A DNA stretch of 64,000 nucleotides from Enterococcus rotai (GCF_001465345.1 NZ_CP013655.1:2738102-2802101); one strand, 5' to 3'; positions 39,736 through 49,714 are shown, counted from the first letter of the stretch. Made by a program: numbers and translations. Notes: generated by a model from the sequence alone, not told the origin.

Positions 39736-41623
39736 AAGAAAATTTGGTGTGATTTTCTAACTGTTCTTTCAGTTGAGCAGTGTCCTGCAGTAAAGACAAA
39801 CCAATTGTTGTATCTCTAACTTGTAGGCGATTTACTTGGCGATCAACGATTTGACGAGTAGAAACAATATCATCATTGTTTTTGATCGCTGTTTCTTGAT
39901 CAGAAAATGGTTTATGAGCAGCAAGCTGCATACCAAAAGAATTATATAAAAGCGTATAACCAGCAATGCCTGTCACTTTCTGATAGGCACGAGAAAAGCC
40001 GCCGTCAATTACGATCATTTTCCCATCCGCTTTGATTGGTGATTCCCCTTTGATCAATTTCACTGGAGTATGTCCGTTAATGATATGAGCATCTGGCTGA
40101 TCAAGTCCAAAGGTCAGTAAAATCTGCTGGCAAATGTTCGCGTCGTTTCTTAATTTGTAATAGGCATTTTTTATTTCAATATGGGTGCTAGGTTCTTTAA
40201 TAAAATAGCGCTCAAATGTTTTCATGGCATTTTTACCAAAGAGGGAAGAGCGTTCACCACACCAAAGATACCAGATAACATCTGTTGAAAAATCATCTGT
40301 TTGCCATGGCCGATCAAAGGCTTTTCTGATGTTTAATTCAAAAAAATCAAGTAAGTCTTTGCCAGCATAGTCTTGATCGTTAAAAGTAACTGCTTGAAAT
40401 GAACCGTCTTCATTAAGTGGCATACAGCCATGAATCAATAAATTATGGTTATAAGAAAGATACAGAGAGCCTTTTTCCAGTAAAAAAGCCATATGCTGAT
40501 TCAATTTTTGAGAATGCTGGAATTGCTCTAGTAGATCATTTACAATCAACTCTTCTTCTGCAGATAGCTGATAAGGATCGTCCCAGTTGATCGTTTGAAA
40601 ACAAGGATTGATCAGTTGGTAAGAGAGGCCCTCGATCACGATTTGATTTCCTTGGATTTTATCGAGTAATCGTCTGTGCACCATATTAAATTCGGGTCGT
40701 CTTTGAATAACTTGGCCTTCTAGTTTTTCTTGAATGATCGCCATCGCTTGTTGCATTTTCATGGCATCTATCTTTTCAGTCGTTGTTAGTTGTTGATAAG
40801 GATTTTGCTTTGGCCTAAAATGCATATTTTCTTGATAGGTTTTGCGACTGAAGGATCTTAATCGATGTAAATCAATTTCGTAGGCTTCTTCCAAAAGATC
40901 AAGGTTCCCATAACGAGCGCAAATCCGCAGGACATTCGCCAAACAAGCTTTTGAGCCACTGACCGCTCCTAACCAAATAATGTCGTGATTTCCCCATTGG
41001 ATATCAAGCGAATGATACGTCATCAAAGAATCCATGATTTTATCAGGATGAGGCCCACGATCATAAATATCACCAATTACATGAAGATGATCGATCACAA
41101 ATCGTTGCGTTAAATAGGCTAAATCAGCGATAAACCGTTCCGCTTCGTTCAGTTCGATAATTTTTTTGATGATTTGCCGATAATAGGCTTTTTTATTAGT
41201 TGTTTCATCATATTGATAAATCAATTCCTCTAATATATAGGCATATGTTTTAGGTAAGGCTTTACGAACTTTAGAGCGAGTATATTTGCTTGATGAAAAG
41301 CGGACAATCACCAATAAATGTTCGATTGTTTCATACCACCACTGTTGCGTTAATTCTTGCTGTCGTTTTAAAGAGTGAATTTTTTCTTCAGGGTAATAAA
41401 TCAAAAAGCATAGTTCATCCATTTGTTCAGCGGAAAGTTCTTGGTTAAAAAGAGTATGGACTTTATCACGAATACTTCCAGAACCATTTCGTAAAATATG
41501 ATTGAACGCATCAAACTCACCATGAAGGTCACTGATAAAATGTTCAGTTCCTTTTGGTAAATTTAAAATCGCTTCTAAATTAATTATTTCGGCAATCAAC
41601 TCATTCGATTGTCTGTTACTCAT
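39728..41623 (-). CDS. fbp: fructose-1,6-bisphosphatase, class III
   Basis: A 631-residue Firmicute-type Fbp that dephosphorylates fructose-1,6-bisphosphate in gluconeogenesis. Calcineurin-like metal motifs are clear: ISDLHGEFDAF near residue 28, VIGDIYDRGPHPDKIMDSL near 175, QWGNHDIIWLGA near 205 and INGHTPVK near 530. The start is ATG 41623 after AGGAGTCC. It is the third gene of an operon with ccpN and ppsR, which places it under gluconeogenic control. Confidence 0.96.
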   Translation of the reverse strand: MSNRQSNELIAEIINLEAILNLPKGTEHFISDLHGEFDAFNHILRNGSGSIRDKVHTLFNQELSAEQMDELCFLIYYPEEKIHSLKRQQELTQQWWYETIEHLLVIVRFSSSKYTRSKVRKALPKTYAYILEELIYQYDETTNKKAYYRQIIKKIIELNEAERFIADLAYLTQRFVIDHLHVIGDIYDRGPHPDKIMDSLMTYHSLDIQWGNHDIIWLGAVSGSKACLANVLRICARYGNLDLLEEAYEIDLHRLRSFSRKTYQENMHFRPKQNPYQQLTTTEKIDAMKMQQAMAIIQEKLEGQVIQRRPEFNMVHRRLLDKIQGNQIVIEGLSYQLINPCFQTINWDDPYQLSAEEELIVNDLLEQFQHSQKLNQHMAFLLEKGSLYLSYNHNLLIHGCMPLNEDGSFQAVTFNDQDYAGKDLLDFFELNIRKAFDRPWQTDDFSTDVIWYLWCGERSSLFGKNAMKTFERYFIKEPSTHIEIKNAYYKLRNDANICQQILLTFGLDQPDAHIINGHTPVKLIKGESPIKADGKMIVIDGGFSRAYQKVTGIAGYTLLYNSFGMQLAAHKPFSDQETAIKNNDDIVSTRQIVDRQVNRLQVRDTTIGLSLLQDTAQLKEQLENHTKFSST

Positions 41624-41638
41624 CTAGAGGACTCCTGA

Positions 41639-42451
41639 CTATTGGTTTTGGGCTAAATCTTCAATAATAGTTGTTGTTTCTTCAATGGATTTTTTATCAA
41701 CGTTGATTACGAGTGCATTGTATTTTTCAAAAACACTATTTGCATAATCTAATTCTTCTTGAATACGATCGGCATTTGTATACGCAGAATCTTCTTTTAA
41801 CCCTAATGAATGTAGCCGTGATTTACGAATGTCCATCAAACTGTCCATACTAGTGGTCAAACCAATAATTTTTTTCGGGTTGATTTGATCTAATTCGGCA
41901 GGTAAAGAAACCTCAGGAATCAACGGTAAGTTGGCGACTTTATGATTACGGTTAGCCATATACATACTTAAAGGAGTTTTTGAAGTACGGGAAACGCCTA
42001 ATAACACATAATCAGCTTCTAAAAAGCCTTTCGAATCTTTTCCGTCATCGTATCTTACAGCAAATTCAATTGCAGAAACACGACTGAAATATTGTTCATT
42101 TAACTTGTGGATGGCACCTGGTTCTTGTAATGGTTGAACACCAAAGGTCCCTTCAACGATTTCACTTAAGGGGCTCATGTAGTCGACATATTGTAAGCCA
42201 GTTCTATTGGCAAAGTCTTTCACTAAGTTTACTAGTTTCTTATTCACTAACGTTGTAACAACAACAGCTTTATCATGTAAAGCATCTCTCAAAATTGGTT
42301 GCAGTAATTCTTCGTCTGTAATAAATGGGAAGCGCTGAATATCACTCATATCAATACTTGGGTATTGAGCTGAGACGGCTGAAATGATTTTTTGAGCGGT
42401 TTCACCGACTGAATCTGATACTAAATAAATTTTGATTTTGTCTTTTTGCAT
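41639..42451 (-). CDS. ppsR: pyruvate, phosphate dikinase regulatory protein (kinase/phosphotransferase)
   Basis: A 270-residue DUF299 protein: YLVSDSVGETAQ at the start and the nucleotide-binding GVSRTSKTPLSMYMAN near residue 150. Proteins of this family add phosphate from ADP to a Thr next to the catalytic His of PPDK, and remove it by phosphorolysis. The divergent ppdK gene codes the matching TSH target site. The start is ATG 42451 after TTAGGAGAG. Lies 41 bases after ccpN. Confidence 0.93.
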   Translation of the reverse strand: MQKDKIKIYLVSDSVGETAQKIISAVSAQYPSIDMSDIQRFPFITDEELLQPILRDALHDKAVVVTTLVNKKLVNLVKDFANRTGLQYVDYMSPLSEIVEGTFGVQPLQEPGAIHKLNEQYFSRVSAIEFAVRYDDGKDSKGFLEADYVLLGVSRTSKTPLSMYMANRNHKVANLPLIPEVSLPAELDQINPKKIIGLTTSMDSLMDIRKSRLHSLGLKEDSAYTNADRIQEELDYANSVFEKYNALVINVDKKSIEETTTIIEDLAQNQ

Positions 42452-42492
42452 GGTACACTCTCCTAATTTTTAAAGGTTTATTTTTTTGAAGA

Positions 42493-43128
42493 TCAATAAT
42501 TTTCTTTTTCAATATCATTACCGGCATTTATAAAATAAGACATGATCCTAGTCTTAGTTACTTTCCCAATGACTTTTTTCGGTTGATCGTTCTCAACAAC
42601 AGGTAAAGTATCAATATTATGTTGCATCAATAATCCACCTGCCTCTAAAATGGTGCGGTCGCGCGTAATCGTGATGATGTTGGGCATTCGACTCATGATC
42701 ATAGCAACAGGCGTTTTTTCTGTATTTGGGTTACTAATTGCTGCTCGTAATAAGTCTTTTCGTGATAAGACACCATTTAGTTCATCATTATCATCTTTTA
42801 CATAGAGTGAACCGACATCATACATAAATAAATTAGTAACGGCATCATAAACCGTTGTACTTTGATGAATCAGAATCGGTGGGAGCATGATATCTTCGAC
42901 TGTTTTTTTATACAGTTTTTCGTAGAGCAATGGTTCAATGGTTTGGCCTGTATAAAAATAGCCGACTTTTGGTCTTGCATCAAGCAAACCAGTCATCGTC
43001 AAAATAGCTAAATCGCTGCGCAAGGTTGCCCGACTTAACCCTAATGTTTTAGCGATACTATCACCGCTGATCGGTTCATTTTCCTTGACGATTTTGATGA
43101 TCTCTAATTGTCTTGAGGTAAGTTTCAT
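42493..43128 (-). CDS. ccpN: CcpN-like repressor, HTH plus two CBS domains
   Basis: A 211-residue protein: winged helix at residues 1-60 (SRQLEIIKIVKENEPISGDS) and two CBS domains (about 80-135 and 140-205) that sense nucleotides. In Bacillus subtilis, CcpN lies next to yqfL (ppsR) and represses gluconeogenic genes when glucose is present. Here it leads ppsR-fbp and faces ppdK, with matching boxes between them. The start is ATG 43128; upstream AAAGTAGG is a modest site. Confidence 0.92.
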   Translation of the reverse strand: MKLTSRQLEIIKIVKENEPISGDSIAKTLGLSRATLRSDLAILTMTGLLDARPKVGYFYTGQTIEPLLYEKLYKKTVEDIMLPPILIHQSTTVYDAVTNLFMYDVGSLYVKDDNDELNGVLSRKDLLRAAISNPNTEKTPVAMIMSRMPNIITITRDRTILEAGGLLMQHNIDTLPVVENDQPKKVIGKVTKTRIMSYFINAGNDIEKENY

Positions 43129-43149
43129 TTTATCGACCTACTTTCTAAA

Positions 43150-43193
43150 TGTGACACACTATTTATTATATATTTCTTATAAAAATAAAGCAA
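43150..43193 (-). promoter_or_regulatory. ccpN promoter with CcpN-like box
   Basis: On the minus strand: TTGCTT (43188-43193), 17-bp spacer, TATAAT (43165-43170). The box TGTGACACACT (+ strand, 43150-43160) lies over the start site, pointing to autoregulation. Confidence 0.75.
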
Positions 43194-43221
43194 CAATAAA
43201 AAAAAGTTACACTAATTCTTG

Positions 43222-43275
43222 TTGACATCCAATGTGATACACAATATAATCGTAAATAAGTTAATGTGATACACT
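43222..43275 (+). promoter_or_regulatory. ppdK promoter with two CcpN-like boxes
   Basis: TTGACA (43222-43227), 17-bp spacer, TATAAT (43245-43250). Box 1 TGTGATACACA (43233-43243) fills the spacer and box 2 TGTGATACACT (43265-43275) lies downstream of the start, 32 bp apart, about three helical turns. Both fit the remembered CcpN consensus TRTGHYATAYW with one mismatch. Confidence 0.82.
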
Positions 43276-43303
43276 ATTAAAAAACAAGAAGGAGAGTTTG
43301 CTC

Positions 43304-45913
43304 GTGAACTATGTGATTGATTTTTCTGAAGGAAGTAAAGAACAAAGTGATTTATTAGGTGGTAAAGGGAGCAATTTAGCGGAGATGACAAAGCTGAAGC
43401 TACCAGTACCAACAGGTTTTACAATCACAACAGAGGCCTGTTTGGATTACTTAAAACAGAAAGAACAGATGTCAGATGAACTAAATTTAGAAATTCGACA
43501 ACACATTGAGAGTATGGAAAAAAGAACGAAGAAGCGCTTAGGTGATGCTGTTGATCCATTACTGGTTTCAGTTCGAAGTGGTTCAAAATTCTCAATGCCA
43601 GGTATGATGGATACAATCTTAAATCTTGGCTTGAATGACGAAACCGTTCTTGGGTTGACACAAAAAACTGGAGATGCTCGTTTTGCTTATGATTGTTATA
43701 GAAGGCTTTTACAAATGTTTGGGGATGTTGTTTGCGGTATTGACAAAAATCGATTTGAAGAGCAGTTGGATTTTTATAAATCAAAGAAAGGCTATCAATC
43801 AGATATAGAGATGCAAGCTGAAGATTGGCAGGAATTGGTAGCGGTTTATAAAAACATTTTTCTAGAAGTAACTCATCAAGCTTTTCCTCAAGATCCTTAT
43901 GAGCAATTGCAATTAGCGGTCGAGGCAGTCTTTCGTTCGTGGAACAATCGTCGAGCGATCACTTACCGCCGGCTGCACGATATCAGTGATTCTTTAGGAA
44001 CCGCAGTTAATATTCAAGAAATGGTTTTTGGTAATTTTGGCTTGGATAGTGGAACAGGGGTAGCGTTCACTAGAAATCCGGCGACAGGTGAAAAGGGGAT
44101 TTTTGGAGAGTTTTTATTAAATGCTCAAGGAGAAGATGTTGTAGCTGGTATCCGAACACCGCAACCCATCAGTAAACTAGAATCATTGATGCCAGAAGTC
44201 TATCAGGAATTTTTAACGTTGAGTCATTTATTAGAGCGTCATTACAAAGATATGCAAGATATTGAATTTACGATTGAAAATCGTCAGCTGTATCTTTTGC
44301 AAACTAGGAATGGAAAGAGAACCGCTAAATCAGCTTTCAAAGTTTGTATTCAGTTAGTTGAAGAGGGGATTATTTCAAAAGCGGAGGCAATTCAACGCAT
44401 CAATCCAACGATGGTCACTCAATTACTCCATCCTGTATTTGAACTCGATCAGTTAAAGAATGCGGAAGTGTTTGCCACAGGATTACCAGCAAGTCCTGGG
44501 GCTGCGAGTGGAAACATCTACTTCACGGCAGAACGTGCAAAACAAGCAAGTGAACAGGGAGAAAAAGTTATTTTGATTCGACAAGAAACATCGCCAGAAG
44601 ATATTGAGGGGATGGTGGTCAGTGAGGCAATCGTGACCTCTAGAGGCGGTATGACCTCTCATGCAGCAGTGGTAGCTCGCGGCATGGGGGTGTGTTGTGT
44701 CGCAGGTTGTGAAGAGATTTATGTAGATGAATTTTTAGAACAGGCCACAGCAGGAGGCATTACCTTACATCAAGGAGACGTTGTTTCTGTAGATGGGACA
44801 ACAGGAACGATTTACAGAGGTGATATCCCTTATGTTGAAGGAGATGAGTGGCAACTGCTAGAAACAATCACAAACTGGGCCAAAGAAGAAGCGACTATTG
44901 GTGTCAAAGCCAATGCCGAAACACCTGCTGACATCAAAACTGCTTTGAAATTAGGGGCAGAAGGAATTGGTTTGGCACGGACAGAGCATATGTTTTTCGG
45001 TGAAGAGCGAATCTTTGAAATGCGTAAAATGATTCTTGCTGAAAGTGAGGATGCTTTAATGGCGCCTTTGAATCAGCTAAAAGAATTCCAAAAAGAAGAT
45101 TTTAGAACAATGTTTACGTTATTGAATGGAAAAGCTTGTACGATTCGTTTACTGGATCCGCCTCTGCATGAATTTTTACCGCAAACAGAGGCTGAAATAA
45201 CCCATTTAGCGGATGCGACCCAACGAACTGTAGGGGAAATAAAGCACCGCATAGAAGAGCTTCATGAACAAAATCCAATGCTAGGACATCGAGGCTGTCG
45301 TTTAGCTGTTACGACCCCTCAGATTTACGAAATGCAAGTAGCCGCCATTATAGAAAGTGCATTAGAGGTTGCTCAAAAAGGAAAAGACCTCACGATCATA
45401 CCAGAAATCATGATTCCTCTCATTGGTAGTCAAGAGGAAATGCGCTGGTTACGAGAGCGTTTAGATCAAACGATTCAAACTATTTTTTCAGAAAAAAATC
45501 AAGTAATTTCTTATAAAATCGGGACAATGCTAGAGATTCCAAGAGCTTGTTTAACTGCTGAAAAAATCGCTGAAGTTGCTGACTTTTTCAGTTTTGGTAC
45601 GAATGATTTAACTCAGTTGACTTATGGGTTTTCACGTGATGACTCGGGCAAATTTATTGGTGCTTATCAACAGAAACAATTGTTAAAAGAAGATCCATTT
45701 CAGCACATCGATGAAGAAGGAGTGGGGGCTTTGATGAGGATCGCGGTAGATAAAATCAAACATTTTGATCCGTCAATTAAAATCGGCGTTTGTGGTGAAG
45801 TTGGGGGAGATCCTCAATCGATTCGTTTTCTGAAAAAAATTGGTGTGGATTATATTTCATGCTCTCCTTATCGAGTTCCGGCAGCAATTTTAACGATTGC
45901 GCAAGAAAAATAA
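43304..45913 (+). CDS. ppdK: pyruvate, phosphate dikinase
   Basis: An 869-residue enzyme that interconverts pyruvate + ATP + phosphate and phosphoenolpyruvate. N-terminal ATP-grasp (LLGGKGSNLAEMT), central phospho-His domain (TSRGGMTSHAAVVARGMG near residue 450: the His is the carrier and the Thr two residues before it the regulatory site) and C-terminal PEP barrel (GTNDLTQLTYGFSRDD). The start is GTG 43304, nine bases after GGAG; TTG 43298 is too close. It is divergent from ccpN-ppsR-fbp. Confidence 0.96.
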   Translation: MNYVIDFSEGSKEQSDLLGGKGSNLAEMTKLKLPVPTGFTITTEACLDYLKQKEQMSDELNLEIRQHIESMEKRTKKRLGDAVDPLLVSVRSGSKFSMPGMMDTILNLGLNDETVLGLTQKTGDARFAYDCYRRLLQMFGDVVCGIDKNRFEEQLDFYKSKKGYQSDIEMQAEDWQELVAVYKNIFLEVTHQAFPQDPYEQLQLAVEAVFRSWNNRRAITYRRLHDISDSLGTAVNIQEMVFGNFGLDSGTGVAFTRNPATGEKGIFGEFLLNAQGEDVVAGIRTPQPISKLESLMPEVYQEFLTLSHLLERHYKDMQDIEFTIENRQLYLLQTRNGKRTAKSAFKVCIQLVEEGIISKAEAIQRINPTMVTQLLHPVFELDQLKNAEVFATGLPASPGAASGNIYFTAERAKQASEQGEKVILIRQETSPEDIEGMVVSEAIVTSRGGMTSHAAVVARGMGVCCVAGCEEIYVDEFLEQATAGGITLHQGDVVSVDGTTGTIYRGDIPYVEGDEWQLLETITNWAKEEATIGVKANAETPADIKTALKLGAEGIGLARTEHMFFGEERIFEMRKMILAESEDALMAPLNQLKEFQKEDFRTMFTLLNGKACTIRLLDPPLHEFLPQTEAEITHLADATQRTVGEIKHRIEELHEQNPMLGHRGCRLAVTTPQIYEMQVAAIIESALEVAQKGKDLTIIPEIMIPLIGSQEEMRWLRERLDQTIQTIFSEKNQVISYKIGTMLEIPRACLTAEKIAEVADFFSFGTNDLTQLTYGFSRDDSGKFIGAYQQKQLLKEDPFQHIDEEGVGALMRIAVDKIKHFDPSIKIGVCGEVGGDPQSIRFLKKIGVDYISCSPYRVPAAILTIAQEK

Positions 45914-45936
45914 AATCAAACAATAGACTAGAATAC

Positions 45937-46000
45937 GAGGTTGGGATAGAAGTGTTTGACTCCGAGAAGTAAGCAGGAGTTGCTTCTGTTCCAACCGTTT
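45937..46000 (+). repeat. short palindromic interspersed repeat, terminator-like
   Basis: GGTTGG-AGAAG pairs with CTTCT-CCAACC and a T5 run follows. The internal phrase CTCCGAGAA.TAAG also occurs in the larger element at 14444-14627. It ends the ppdK transcript. Confidence 0.72.
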
Positions 46001-46095
46001 TTAGGATTCTAAGTGCCTTTTTGTTTTATTAGTCTGCTTTTTTTCCAGCAAATGGTATAATTTAATAGAAGTTATTTGGGAAAGAAGTGAAGTAG

Positions 46096-47193
46096 ATGAA
46101 TTTGCGCTGGAAATGGTTCGTTTCATTGGGGATGCTCGTTTTATGTGTGATGTTGATCGGTCATTGGTTTATTAAACAGAAAAATGGTTTTTTTATAGAA
46201 CATTCGTCAAAAAAGCAAGCGTCTACTAGTTCAGAATCAAAAAGCAAAGAGACGATTAATCAGTTGATCGAAGAAGCTCATTTTCAAGGGACAGCGTTGA
46301 TTATCCATCAGGGACAGATTTTTTATCAACAAAGTTACGGATATGCTGACGCACGAACTAAAGTTCCCAATAAAAATGATAGCCTTTATCCAATTGCTTC
46401 TTTGCAAAAGATCATTACGGGTTCACTTATTCTAGAATTAGTGAAAGAGGACCAACTTACATTGGATACCACATTAGATCATTTCTACCCTGAAATCGAT
46501 CTTAGTCAGACGATCACGATCCAACAGTTACTTAATCATAACTCTGGCATTTTTATGGAAGAAAAAGAGCCAGAAGAACTTTTGTCAGATCAAGATAGTC
46601 AATTAGAAAATGCGTTGAATACCTTATCTACAACATCGAATAAGGAATTTTTGTATACAAATGGAAATTACACTTTATTGGCGGGGATTATTTCCAAACT
46701 TACTGGACAAACCTATGAAGAGGTTGTACAAAAAAGAGTGATCAATAAATTAGCATTGAGACACACTTATTTTTGGGATCAAGTCCCCAAAAATGAACCA
46801 CTACCAAAACCATATTTTTATATGGGACAGGACTATCAGGCAGATCCATTTCCAGCAAGTGAGAAACTTTTTTCAAGTTTGTTAGGAGCTGGGAATTTAT
46901 ATATGTCAACGGAAGATTTCTGGGTGTTTATTCAAAGTTTGGCTAATGGTCAACTTTTTGAGCAAAAGGAATATGCGCAACTTGCAAGTACTGAGCAAAA
47001 AGGCTACCAAGCTGGGCTGTTTTATTTTGATGATTTAAAATACTCTGAAGGGAATTTAGGAGGGTATGATACCGTGATCTATGGCGATCAAAAAAATCAA
47101 AATCTGGTGATTCTTTTTGCAAATCAGCCAGCATATGATGGGATGAACGAATTAAGTGAGACAATTTATCATACACTATTGGACGTTAACTGA
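46096..47193 (+). CDS. serine hydrolase (class C beta-lactamase / DD-peptidase family), membrane-anchored
   Basis: A 365-residue protein with an N-terminal anchor (FVSLGMLVLCVMLIGHWF), a Ser/Lys linker and a catalytic domain: SLQK (Ser-x-x-Lys) near residue 103, YTNGNYTLLAGII near 195 with the Tyr-x-Asn motif, and a late GGYDTVIYG in the place of the third motif. It probably acts on cell-wall peptides or esters outside the membrane. The start is ATG 46096; the ribosome site (GAAGTGAAG) is weak. Confidence 0.85.
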   Translation: MNLRWKWFVSLGMLVLCVMLIGHWFIKQKNGFFIEHSSKKQASTSSESKSKETINQLIEEAHFQGTALIIHQGQIFYQQSYGYADARTKVPNKNDSLYPIASLQKIITGSLILELVKEDQLTLDTTLDHFYPEIDLSQTITIQQLLNHNSGIFMEEKEPEELLSDQDSQLENALNTLSTTSNKEFLYTNGNYTLLAGIISKLTGQTYEEVVQKRVINKLALRHTYFWDQVPKNEPLPKPYFYMGQDYQADPFPASEKLFSSLLGAGNLYMSTEDFWVFIQSLANGQLFEQKEYAQLASTEQKGYQAGLFYFDDLKYSEGNLGGYDTVIYGDQKNQNLVILFANQPAYDGMNELSETIYHTLLDVN

Positions 47194-47304
47194 ATAAGCG
47201 TGTCACACTTACTGCAAAATATTGTGAAAATCATGAAAAATAGATAGGAAGTTTTTCATTTTTGTGCTATTATTTTTAATAAATCAATCGAAGAAGGTGA
47301 AGAG

Positions 47305-48606
47305 ATGCCACTATTATTTGGAACAGCAACATTTAATGAACAAGATCATTTAACGATCGGAGGCTGTGACGTTGTAGGTCTAACCGAGAAATACGGAACC
47401 CCTTTATTTGTTTACGACGTTGCGCATATCCGAGAGCGTGCTCGAGGATTTAAACAAACATTTAACGCTTTAGGAGTAAAAAATAAGGTTATCTATGCAA
47501 GCAAGGCATTTTGTTGTTTAGCTATGTATCAGCTTTTAGAAGAGGAAGAACTTGGCTGCGATGTTGTTTCTGCTGGAGAAATCTATACAGCGATCAAAGG
47601 CGGTATGTCCCCTGAAAATATCGAGTTTCATGGTAATAATAAGACGAAAGAAGAATTGTTATACGCTGTAGAGCAAGGTGTAGGAACGATCATTATTGAT
47701 AATTTTTACGAAATTGACTTATTGAGTACTATTTTGAAAGAAACTGGGAAGCAGCAAAATGTGATGTTCCGGATCACTCCAGGTGTTGATGCAGAAACCC
47801 ATGAGTACATTTTGACTGGGCAAGTAGATTCAAAATTTGGGTTCGATGTCAACAGTGGTCAGGCGACAGAAGCGCTAGAAAAAATCTTAGCGGATGAGCA
47901 TTTGATTTTAAAAGGTGCCCACTGTCATATTGGTTCACAGATTTTTTCAGCTGAAGGCTTTTTAGCTGCTGTAGAAAAAATGATGCTAATTTTAAATCAA
48001 TGGAAGCAAAAATTTGATTACACTGTAGAGATTTTAAATATGGGTGGCGGTTTTGGTGTGCAATATACTGAAGCAGATGATCCATTAGAACCAGAAGCGT
48101 TTGTCAAAGCGATTGTGAATGCAGTAAAAGGTCAATGTGAATTATTGAATTACTCATTTCCAGAAATATGGATTGAACCAGGCCGTAGTATTATTGCCGA
48201 AGCAGGTACAACGGTTTACACAGTTGGTTCGCAAAAAGTGATTCCTGATGTACGTCATTATGTGTCAGTTGATGGCGGAATGGGGGATAATATTCGTCCT
48301 GCTTTATACGATGCGCTTTATGATGGTTTTTTAGCCAATCGAATTAGTACGGAAACACCAGAAACGGTAAGAGTGGTTGGGAAATATTGTGAGTCCGGTG
48401 ATATCTTGATCAAAGAAATCGAATTACCGCCGATGGTAGCAGAAGATTTATTTGCTATGACTAGCACAGGCGCCTATGGTTATTCAATGGCAAATAATTA
48501 TAACCGTAATTTAAAGCCAGCCGTTGTTTTTGTTGAAAATGGACAGGATAAGTTAGTTATTCGCCGCGAAACATACGAAGATTTAATTTCTCTGGATTGT
48601 GAATAG
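47305..48606 (+). CDS. lysA: diaminopimelate decarboxylase
   Basis: A 433-residue PLP enzyme of the alanine-racemase-like fold that makes lysine from meso-diaminopimelate. YASKAFCCLAMYQ holds the PLP Lys near residue 60, HCHIGSQIF and MGGGFGVQY bind PLP phosphate, and CESGDIL near residue 375 is from the partner active site. The start is ATG 47305 after GAAGGTGAAGAG. It is a lone lysine gene here, with no other dap genes nearby. Confidence 0.95.
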   Translation: MPLLFGTATFNEQDHLTIGGCDVVGLTEKYGTPLFVYDVAHIRERARGFKQTFNALGVKNKVIYASKAFCCLAMYQLLEEEELGCDVVSAGEIYTAIKGGMSPENIEFHGNNKTKEELLYAVEQGVGTIIIDNFYEIDLLSTILKETGKQQNVMFRITPGVDAETHEYILTGQVDSKFGFDVNSGQATEALEKILADEHLILKGAHCHIGSQIFSAEGFLAAVEKMMLILNQWKQKFDYTVEILNMGGGFGVQYTEADDPLEPEAFVKAIVNAVKGQCELLNYSFPEIWIEPGRSIIAEAGTTVYTVGSQKVIPDVRHYVSVDGGMGDNIRPALYDALYDGFLANRISTETPETVRVVGKYCESGDILIKEIELPPMVAEDLFAMTSTGAYGYSMANNYNRNLKPAVVFVENGQDKLVIRRETYEDLISLDCE

Positions 48607-48610
48607 AAAA

Positions 48611-48646
48611 AACAAAAACCTTTTCCCTTTGGAAAAGGTTTTTGTT
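48611..48646 (+). terminator. terminator after lysA
   Basis: AACAAAAACCTTTTCC / GGAAAAGGTTTTTGTT perfect stem with loop CTTT. Confidence 0.93.
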
Positions 48647-48731
48647 CACTTATGTGCATTTGTACTTTTTTTCTGAAATAAGAGTATAATTAGAATAGAT
48701 AAAAAAATTTGTTAGAATTGAGGTGTCGTGT

Positions 48732-49700
48732 TTGAAGTGGGTTCTGTACGTTTTTGTTATTATAGTGATTTTGGTTATTGTAATTTCGGTCTATGCGGCT
48801 AATTTTTTCTTGAATGTCGCACTTTTTAGAAACAATAAATGGTATGACGAGACAGGTCATAAAATGATGAATCCAGATAATTTTAATAAAGGGAAGTCTC
48901 AGTATGATCTGATCGAGGAGCAACAAATTCAACAAGGTGATGCGTTTTGGCAATTAGCATTTGCGCAAGATCATTGGCTTGAAACAGGGGGAGAAAAATT
49001 ATATAGTCGTTTGATCATCCCGCATCCTGAAAGTAAAAAATGGGTGATTTGTGTTCATGGCTATCGCTCGTTTGGCAAGCGTGATATGGCATTTGTCGCT
49101 TCAAAATTTTCTGAACAAGGATACAATATCCTCGTGCCTGATTTGAAGGCGCATGGAAAAAGTACTGGAAATGTGATTGGAATGGGCTGGCTGGATCGTT
49201 TGGATTTATTAAAATGGATCCAAGAAGTACTCGTGATTGAGCCCACTGCAGAAATTATTTTGTTTGGCGGTTCAATGGGCGCGGCGACGGTGATGATGAC
49301 AAGTGGAGAAAACTTACCGGAAAACATTAAAGGATTTGTTGTGGATTGCGGTTATTCCTCTGTTTACAATGAATTTGGGGCTATGTTGCGTTCGGCATTT
49401 AAGTTGCCAGCATTTCCGATTTTGACGATTGCGAATGCTTTAGCTAAAAAGAAAGTGGGCTATTCGTTGAAAGATGCGTCTTCAGTTCGTCAATTAGCCA
49501 AAAATGAGTTACCAACTTTATTCATCCATGGGACAGGGGACAAATTTGTGCCACACCAAATGCTTTACGAGAATATGGAAGCGACGAAGGGTGTTAAAGA
49601 AAGTTTGATTGTTGAAAAAGCCCCGCATTTGTCTTCATTTATTTATGAACCAGAACATTATTTTGAGACTGTTTTTGAATTCATTCATCGTTATTGTTAG
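48732..49700 (+). CDS. alpha/beta hydrolase, membrane-anchored
   Basis: A 322-residue protein with an N-terminal membrane helix (VLYVFVIIVILVIVISVYAA) and an alpha/beta hydrolase domain: VHGYRSFGKRD (oxyanion HG), GGSMGAAT near residue 180 with the nucleophile Ser, HGTGDKFVP with the Asp and KAPHLSS with the His. Similar enterococcal proteins are annotated as extracellular esterase/peptidase-like. The start is TTG 48732, eight bases after GAGG; GTG 48723 is inside that site. The two small transporter genes follow closely. Confidence 0.9.
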   Translation: MKWVLYVFVIIVILVIVISVYAANFFLNVALFRNNKWYDETGHKMMNPDNFNKGKSQYDLIEEQQIQQGDAFWQLAFAQDHWLETGGEKLYSRLIIPHPESKKWVICVHGYRSFGKRDMAFVASKFSEQGYNILVPDLKAHGKSTGNVIGMGWLDRLDLLKWIQEVLVIEPTAEIILFGGSMGAATVMMTSGENLPENIKGFVVDCGYSSVYNEFGAMLRSAFKLPAFPILTIANALAKKKVGYSLKDASSVRQLAKNELPTLFIHGTGDKFVPHQMLYENMEATKGVKESLIVEKAPHLSSFIYEPEHYFETVFEFIHRYC

Positions 49701-49714
49701 GAAGGGGAAATTGT

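Noticed and set aside
46096-47193. Antibiotic-resistance beta-lactamase
   Set aside because: The SxxK and YxN motifs fit a general serine hydrolase / DD-peptidase; nothing shows a true lactamase. The same caution applies to 38518-39474.
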